Below are positions 59,463 through 64,000 of a stretch of DNA of 64,000 nucleotides, one piece after another (within the stretch, counting starts at the first letter, position 1; every line of letters begins with the position of its first letter). Position numbers and translations under genes: made by a program. The stretch is from Glycomyces harbinensis. Its GTDB lineage: Bacteria > Actinomycetota > Actinomycetes > Mycobacteriales > Micromonosporaceae. Location of the stretch: positions 558,001 through 622,000 of the forward strand of contig NZ_FNAD01000001.1 of NCBI RefSeq assembly GCF_900101745.1, in the 5' to 3' direction. The notes beneath the pieces are model-generated. The model had not been told where the DNA came from. It saw nothing but the letters and a program-made list of their open reading frames with translations, and did not search any database.

Positions 59463-60671
59463 GTGGCGAATGCCGTGACCGTCTCCCGCAAGCGCGGGCT
59501 GTGGCAGCGGATGTCGGAGTTCGACTCCCGGCATCCGCTGCTTTGGGATCTGTTCCCGACCTTCCTGTACCTGTTCATCCTCTGCGGCGGCCTGGTCGCC
59601 ATGGTCGCCGGCGGCCTCGACATGCGGTACCCCGTGCTGCAGGTGGTGCTGGCGGCGGCGTACATGGTGCCGACGGTCTGGCGCCGCCGCTACCCGTTCG
59701 CGGTCATGCTGAGCCAGCTGGTGCCGCTCGCGGTCGTGATCCCGCTGAACCTGACCGACGTCGATTCGGGGATACTCAGCGCCGCGGGGGCCATCGCGTT
59801 CACGGTGGTCCTGTACAACCTGGTGGTGCGGCGCCCGCTGCGGCTGCTGTGGTGGGCGTCGGTGGTCTCGATCGTGCCCTCGGTCCTGGACTGGCTGGTC
59901 AACTACCCCCACACGCCGGAGAGCTTCGTGGCGTTCTTCGCGCCCACGATCATCTACTTCGGATTCATCGTCGCGATCGCGATGCTGGTGCGCACGCGGC
60001 GGGAGTTCCTGACCTCGTCGCGCGACCAGGCCGCGCAGGCGGCGGTCGCCGAGGAGCGCAACCGGATCGCGCGGGAGATGCACGACATCATCGGGCACAA
60101 CCTGGCGGTCATCAACGCGCTGGCCGACGGGGGCGCGTATGCGGCGGCCGCGTCGCCGCAGAAGGCGAAGGAGGCCCTGGAGGCGATCGGGCGGACCAGC
60201 CGCGAGGCCCTGGGCGAGCTGCGGCGGGTGCTGTCGGTGCTCAAGGCCGAGGACGGCGACGACGTCGAGTTGGCGCCGCAGCCGGGCCTGGCCGAGCTGG
60301 ACGTGCTCATCGAGCGGGTGCGCGAGGCGGGCCTGCAGGTGACGGTGCGGACTTCGGGCGAGCACTGGGAGCTGTCGGAGAACCAGCAGCTGGCGGTGTA
60401 CCGGACGGTCCAGGAGTCGCTGACGAACGTGTTCAAGCACGCGAGCGGCATCAAGCGGGCCGAGGCGTCCCTCGAGTACCGCGACAACGGCCTGGCGGTG
60501 ACGGTGTCCAACACCGGGGACCGGGTCGACGCGGCGGGGACGGCGCGGGGTCTGGCGGGCCTGGCGGAGCGGGCGGCGGCGTTCGGCGGCACAATGGTGG
60601 CCGGGCCTGAGGCCCTGGGCGGCTGGCGCGTGTCGTTGTGGCTGCCGAGGAACGGGAAGGAACGCACGTGA
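59463..60671 (+). CDS. Sensor histidine kinase (NarL-partner type)
   Basis: Membrane kinase of 402 residues. About five or six helices (residues 30-175), then a HisKA_3 dimerisation domain with phospho-acceptor H207 (AREMHDIIGHNLAVI), and an ATPase domain with N-box QESLTNVFKHA and the G-box GRGLxGL-like ARGLAGLAERA. The start is GTG 59463 after GAGG; the upstream frame is less likely. Overlaps the response regulator start by 4 bp (GTGA). Sits 73 bp after the ABC permease, suggesting a sensor for that transporter's substrate. Confidence 0.93.
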   Translation: MANAVTVSRKRGLWQRMSEFDSRHPLLWDLFPTFLYLFILCGGLVAMVAGGLDMRYPVLQVVLAAAYMVPTVWRRRYPFAVMLSQLVPLAVVIPLNLTDVDSGILSAAGAIAFTVVLYNLVVRRPLRLLWWASVVSIVPSVLDWLVNYPHTPESFVAFFAPTIIYFGFIVAIAMLVRTRREFLTSSRDQAAQAAVAEERNRIAREMHDIIGHNLAVINALADGGAYAAAASPQKAKEALEAIGRTSREALGELRRVLSVLKAEDGDDVELAPQPGLAELDVLIERVREAGLQVTVRTSGEHWELSENQQLAVYRTVQESLTNVFKHASGIKRAEASLEYRDNGLAVTVSNTGDRVDAAGTARGLAGLAERAAAFGGTMVAGPEALGGWRVSLWLPRNGKERT

Positions 60672-61342
60672 CCACCTTGCTCATCGTCGATGACCATCCT
60701 TTGCAGCGCATGGGGTTTCGCATGCTGGTGGAGAGCCAGCCGGACCTGGTGGTGCTCGGTGAGGCCGACAACGGGGCGGACGCGGTGCGGCGGGCGACGG
60801 AGCTGGGCCCGGACGTGGTCCTGATGGACGTGCGCATGCCCGGTGTGGACGGGATCGAGGCGACGCGGCGGATCATCGCGGCGGGCGGGCGCAGCCGGGT
60901 GCTGGTGCTGACGACGTTCGACCTGGACGAGTACGCGTACGCGGCGCTGCGGGCGGGGGCGAGCGGGTTCCTGGTCAAGGACGCGCAGCCGGAGGACCTG
61001 CTGACGGGCATCCGGGTCGTCGCGGCCGGGGACGCGGTGGTGGCGCCGAAGCTGACGCGCCGGCTCCTGGACCGGTTCGCCGACCAGTTCCCGGTCGAGG
61101 GCGAGGCGGACGCCTCGGCGGCGGCCGAGCAGCTGGCGGTGCTGACCGACCGGGAGCGCGAGGTGCTCACGGCGATCGGCCGGGGCTGGAACAACACCGA
61201 GATCGCCGAGCGGTTCCATCTGGCCGAGTCGACGGTGAAGACCCATGTGGGCCGCATCCTGGCGAAGATCGGCGCGCGGGACCGGGTGCAGGCGGTCATC
61301 TTCGCCTACAACACGGGCCTGGTCGCTCCCGACGGGAGCTAG
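60668..61342 (+). CDS. NarL/FixJ-family response regulator
   Basis: Response regulator of 224 residues. The receiver has D8-D9, phospho-acceptor D54 (VVLMDVRMPG), a Thr at TTF and K at VKDAQ. The LuxR helix-turn-helix is LTDREREVLTAIGRGWNNTEIAERFHLAESTVKTHVGRILAKIGARDRVQAV. All canonical residues are intact, unlike the RamR-like protein. Paired with the kinase by a GTGA overlap. Confidence 0.95.
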   Translation: MTTLLIVDDHPLQRMGFRMLVESQPDLVVLGEADNGADAVRRATELGPDVVLMDVRMPGVDGIEATRRIIAAGGRSRVLVLTTFDLDEYAYAALRAGASGFLVKDAQPEDLLTGIRVVAAGDAVVAPKLTRRLLDRFADQFPVEGEADASAAAEQLAVLTDREREVLTAIGRGWNNTEIAERFHLAESTVKTHVGRILAKIGARDRVQAVIFAYNTGLVAPDGS

Positions 61343-61350
61343 GGCGGCTT

Positions 61351-61387
61351 CCGGAATCCCGGGCGGCCGCTTTCCGGGGATTCCCGG
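61351..61387. terminator. Imperfect hairpin between convergent genes
   Basis: CCGGAATCCCGG and CCGGGGATTCCCGG are imperfect inverted copies in the 56-bp gap between the response regulator and the convergent methyltransferase gene. Confidence 0.35.
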
Positions 61388-61398
61388 AGGCGACCTGG

Positions 61399-62166
61399 TC
61401 AGCGGCGGGTGAGGGCGAGCAGGTCGCATCCGGATTCGACGGGGCGCGGCTCGGTCTCGGCGGCCGCGTCGGCCTCCATGGCGGCCATGCCGTCCCGGTA
61501 CTCCCGGTCGCTCAGATGCTCGTAGACCGACAGTGCCCGCATCCGCTGGCGCCGGGTGTACTCGGCGAGGCTGTCGGCCGAGCGGTGGTGGACTTCGGTG
61601 AGCGCGGCGCGGTCGAATCCGGCGCCGTCGAACAGTGCGGCGGTGTCGCCGAGGGTCGGGAAGACCTCCAGGTCGATCTCGCGGGCGCGCGGGAAGTACC
61701 GGTAGGTGAGCAGGTCTTTGGGCCGGTCGGCGAACGTGGTCGCGATGAGCAGCCGCGTGCCGGGGGCGAGGACGCGCGCGAGTTCCCTTGCGGCGGCGGG
61801 TTTGTCGGGCACGTGGTGCCAGACGAGGAACATCAGGGCCAGGTCGGCGGCGCCGTCCGCGATCGGCAGGTCGGCGGCGTGGCCGGGGACGTAGGTGACG
61901 AGCGGGTGGGCGGACTCGACGAGTGCGACCTCCCGCATCCGCTCGGAGGGCTCGACGCCGGTGACGGGTGCGGCGAACTCGTCGGCCAGCACGGGCGTGA
62001 AGCGGCCGGTGCCGGAGCCGACGTCGACCGCGGCGGTGACGCGGCGGCCGCCGGAGAGTTCGCGGAAGGCCCGCATCCAGGTGCGGCGGCTGACCGGCAG
62101 GAGCCTGCGGCCCTTGGCGTATCCGGCGTGCTGTGTCGTGTCGTAGTCGACGCGCTTGTGTCCCAC
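61399..62166 (-). CDS. SAM-dependent methyltransferase
   Basis: Class I methyltransferase of 255 residues. Motif I is VDVGSGTGRF (about residues 39-48), then VTGVEPSERM, LALMFLVWHHVPDKPAAARELARVLAPGTRLLI, the typical UbiE/Methyltransf_11 pattern. The substrate is unknown. The start is GTG 62166, preceded by GGGGGACAGG. The GNAT gene lies 32 bp upstream on the same strand, so the two may be co-transcribed. Confidence 0.86.
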   Translation of the reverse strand: MGHKRVDYDTTQHAGYAKGRRLLPVSRRTWMRAFRELSGGRRVTAAVDVGSGTGRFTPVLADEFAAPVTGVEPSERMREVALVESAHPLVTYVPGHAADLPIADGAADLALMFLVWHHVPDKPAAARELARVLAPGTRLLIATTFADRPKDLLTYRYFPRAREIDLEVFPTLGDTAALFDGAGFDRAALTEVHHRSADSLAEYTRRQRMRALSVYEHLSDREYRDGMAAMEADAAAETEPRPVESGCDLLALTRR

Positions 62167-62198
62167 CCTGTCCCCCAACCTGATCGGTGCTCGCGCGG

Positions 62199-62753
62199 TC
62201 AGTCCCTCCGCGGTCCTCCGCCGGGCGCGGTCGGCACCCGGTACCGCAGTTTCGTGCCGCGCTGGTCTTCGAATACCCCGTTGTTGGCTTCGATCACCTT
62301 GCGGGAGGCGATGTTGTCGTCGTCGCAGGTGATGAGCGCCTTCTCGATGCCGAGGGCCGCGGCGTGCGGGAGCGCGGCGGCGAGCATGGCGGTGGCGTGG
62401 CCCCGCCTGCGGGCGGTGGGGCGGATGTCGTAGCCGATGTGGCCGCCGTATTCGCGCAGGTGCTCGTTGAGCCGGTGGCGCAGGTTGATGCGGCCGAGGT
62501 AGGTGTCGCCATCGGTCCACCAGTAGGTCGTGCAGGGCACGAAGGAGGCCGGCGGGTCGTCGGTGAGCATGCGCTCGAAGTCGAGTACCCGGGCGATCCA
62601 CGGGCCGGTGTCCTCCGGTGGTCCGGCCTGTCGGATGAGGTCGCCGAGGAGTGTGCGGTCGTCGGGGCCGCCGCGGCCCTCGGCGAGGAATTCGCGGATC
62701 GCCGCGGCGAAGGAGGGGCCGAGCCGTGCGGTCGGCAGGATGAGTTCGGGCAC
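62199..62753 (-). CDS. GNAT-family N-acetyltransferase
   Basis: Protein of 184 residues. It opens PELILPTARLGPSFAAAIREFLAEG and contains the acetyl-CoA loop YDIRPTARRRGHATAML (R-x-x-G-x-A pattern) and CDDDNIASRKVIEANNGVFE, a typical GNAT ending. The start is GTG 62753 by comparison with relatives that start MPELI; an upstream ATG at 62789 would add 12 residues. The substrate is unknown. Confidence 0.86.
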   Translation of the reverse strand: MPELILPTARLGPSFAAAIREFLAEGRGGPDDRTLLGDLIRQAGPPEDTGPWIARVLDFERMLTDDPPASFVPCTTYWWTDGDTYLGRINLRHRLNEHLREYGGHIGYDIRPTARRRGHATAMLAAALPHAAALGIEKALITCDDDNIASRKVIEANNGVFEDQRGTKLRYRVPTAPGGGPRRD

Positions 62754-62904
62754 GGCTTCGACGCTAAGTGACGTACCGGCTCGGTGCAACCGCTATTCGG
62801 CGCGCCGGATCGCACGTGCGGTGCGTTCGCGCACGGGCCTGGGAAATGTAGCGTGGCGGACATCTGCCGTTGGTAGCGTTGCGGATCGACTCGAGGAGGA
62901 ACGC

Positions 62905-63555
62905 ATGGGCGGTTCGATGCTCACCGGTTCGGTGCTGCTGTTCGACATGGACGGGACGCTGGTGGACTCGACGGCGTCCGTGGAGCGGGCGTGGACCCGG
63001 TTCGCGGCCCGGCACGGGCTGGAAGCGGCCGCGATCCTGGCGGTGGCGCACGGGCGTCCGACGATCGAGGTCGTGGCCCAGTTCGCTCCCGCGGGGGTGG
63101 ACGCGCGGGCGGAGACCGACCGGATCGAGGCCGAGGAGATCGACCGCACCGACGGGATCAGCGAGATCCCGGGGGCGGCGGCGCTGCTGGGGTCGCTCGA
63201 CCCGTCGCGGTGGGCGGTGGTGACGTCGGCGACGCGGGCGCTGACGCTGCGGCGCCTCGCGGCCGTGGGGGTGCCGCTGCCGAAGGTGCTGGTGGCGGCC
63301 GACGACGTGACGAACGGGAAGCCGCACCCGCAGCCGTACCTGATGGCGGCCAAGGCCCTCGGCTACGACGCGACCGATGCGGTCGCCTTCGAGGACGCCC
63401 CTGCGGGCCTGGTCTCGGCCGCCGCGGCCGGCGCGGCGACGGTGGTCGTCGGCGGCTACGCGGGTGCCGAGGCCCGGGACCTGCCGCGCGCCGCGGACAT
63501 GCGGGCGGTGCGCGTCGACCAGGAGGGACCGCGCCTGACGGTCACGGTCGGCTAA
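62905..63555 (+). CDS. HAD-family sugar phosphatase
   Basis: Haloacid dehalogenase-type phosphatase of 216 residues. Motif I is F-D14-M-D16-G-T-L-V-D-S, motif II is VVTSAT, the Lys is in NGKPHP, and motif III is AFEDAPAGLVSAAAAG. It fits the DOG1/GPP or YfbT sugar-phosphatase subgroup. The start is ATG 62905 with GAGGAGGA at 62893-62900. Followed by a strong terminator. Cytoplasmic. Confidence 0.91.
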   Translation: MGGSMLTGSVLLFDMDGTLVDSTASVERAWTRFAARHGLEAAAILAVAHGRPTIEVVAQFAPAGVDARAETDRIEAEEIDRTDGISEIPGAAALLGSLDPSRWAVVTSATRALTLRRLAAVGVPLPKVLVAADDVTNGKPHPQPYLMAAKALGYDATDAVAFEDAPAGLVSAAAAGAATVVVGGYAGAEARDLPRAADMRAVRVDQEGPRLTVTVG

Positions 63556-63564
63556 GGCTTCGCG

Positions 63565-63608
63565 AACGGCCGGTCCGGCGCCGCTTATGCGGCGCCGGAC
63601 CGGCCGTT
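63565..63608 (+). terminator. Very strong terminator hairpin
   Basis: Perfect 20-bp stem (63565-63584 with 63589-63608; arm starts AACGGCCGGTCCGGCG) with a TTAT loop, 9 bp after the HAD phosphatase stop. Confidence 0.9.
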
Positions 63609-64000
63609 TCGCCGTGCCCGGGAGCCGTCGCCAAGCCCGGATGTCGACCTGGAAGTCTTCCGAAAGTTTCGGTCGCTCCGACCTCGCACGAGGGCCCGAG
63701 AAGTCGACCTTCATCGATCTGGCCCGCCGATTGCTCTTCGGACACAGCCTATATGCAGGCATAACAGCTTCAGTTAGTCCAATTTGGTCAAATGAGATTA
63801 TCGAGAACTTTCCGGTAATTCTTGACAAATCGATGGCGTTCGATAATACTTTCACTGTCGTAGCCATCGACGTCCATCGATTCGAGTCGCCTTGCGCGGC
63901 CTGGTCTTCCGGGCGTCGACCGCACGGCGACCGAACTCACCGCGCCGCGCGACGCCGGCGGGCGACCCCGCCCGCCGGGCCCTCGGGTCCCGCCGCACCG
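63609..64000. other. Gene-poor region at right edge with an AT-rich promoter zone
   Basis: I see no credible gene in this stretch. The part from about 63740 to 63870 is strikingly AT-rich for this genome and contains a promoter-like element. From 63880 to the edge the sequence is GC-rich and could be a long 5' leader or the start of a gene beyond the window. Confidence 0.6.
63822..63849 (+). promoter_or_regulatory. Strong-looking promoter reading out of the window
   Basis: TTGACA (63822-63827), 16-bp spacer, TAATAC (63844-63849), within an AT-rich segment. No gene start follows before the window ends at 64000, so any leader would be at least 145 bases. Confidence 0.65.

Noticed and set aside
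63542..63745. 67-codon reverse-strand frame after the HAD phosphatase
   Set aside because: It includes the strong terminator hairpin and has no ribosome site or family pattern.
1..64000. tRNA, rRNA, insertion sequences, integrase or att sites
   Set aside because: None was recognised on reading both strands. I cannot run a covariance search, so a divergent small RNA could be missed.

Overview
This is a chromosomal window from a high-GC, filamentous-type actinomycete. The evidence is very GC-rich coding DNA, frequent GTG starts, paired HTH/DUF397 genes, many TetR/LacI/MarR regulators, an ECF41 sigma factor, a PASTA-type Ser/Thr kinase and a SapB-like morphogenetic lanthipeptide cluster. Glycomycetaceae or a relative would fit, but the sequence alone does not settle the genus. 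I saw no rRNA, tRNA, transposase or phage genes.

Layout. 1-3.4 kb: reverse-strand urea transporter operon urtA-urtB-urtC, with urtD running off the left edge. 3.7-9.2 kb: a beta-lactamase-fold serine hydrolase divergent from a TetR regulator with a clear operator pair, then small membrane and secreted proteins and a second TetR-controlled pair. 9.3-11.8 kb: small unknown genes, an HTH (DUF5753-type) regulator with its DUF397 partner, and a lipoprotein. 12-16 kb: a TetR/alpha-beta hydrolase divergent pair, an APH(6)-type kinase, a lipocalin-like protein and a RibD/DHFR-like protein. 16-19.5 kb: an amidase, and an ECF41 sigma factor operon with an NAD(P)-binding protein and DoxX. 19.7-30.6 kb: a DUF2264 protein, a 36-repeat CRISPR array and a type I-E cas operon. 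30.8-37.8 kb: ramC-ramS-ramA-ramB-like lanthipeptide genes with a convergent ramR-like regulator. 38-64 kb: mostly housekeeping and accessory genes: MarR/pirin, DedA, MMPL/TetR, lactonase, MsrB, Ser/Thr kinase, HrpB helicase, M50 protease, GH16 glucanase with a LacI regulator, M20 hydrolase, a PolA-like polymerase, an ABC transporter followed by a two-component system, a methyltransferase, a GNAT and a HAD phosphatase.

The most unusual part is the CRISPR locus. The Cascade genes (cas8e, cas11, cas7e, cas5e, cas6e) are intact and tightly coupled. The Cas3-like protein keeps every expected HD-nuclease residue, but its helicase half is truncated after RecA1, and the ATPase motifs I, II and III are replaced in place (P-loop lost, DEAH-type box lost, SATLP lost). 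There is no cas1 or cas2. The array begins 46 bp after cas6e on the same strand with no room for a normal leader. Its repeats are strongly degenerate, yet the 61-bp period is kept. Several repeat-spacer blocks are diverged copies of each other. Together this suggests an old, non-adapting type I-E derivative whose effector may nick or silence a target rather than degrade it processively.

The neighbouring ram-type cluster makes sense as one unit: LanKC modifies the 48-residue precursor at two S-x-x-S-x-x-x-C motifs, two half-ABC exporters secrete it, and a LuxR-type regulator controls it. In Streptomyces such peptides (SapB/AmfS) help erect aerial hyphae.
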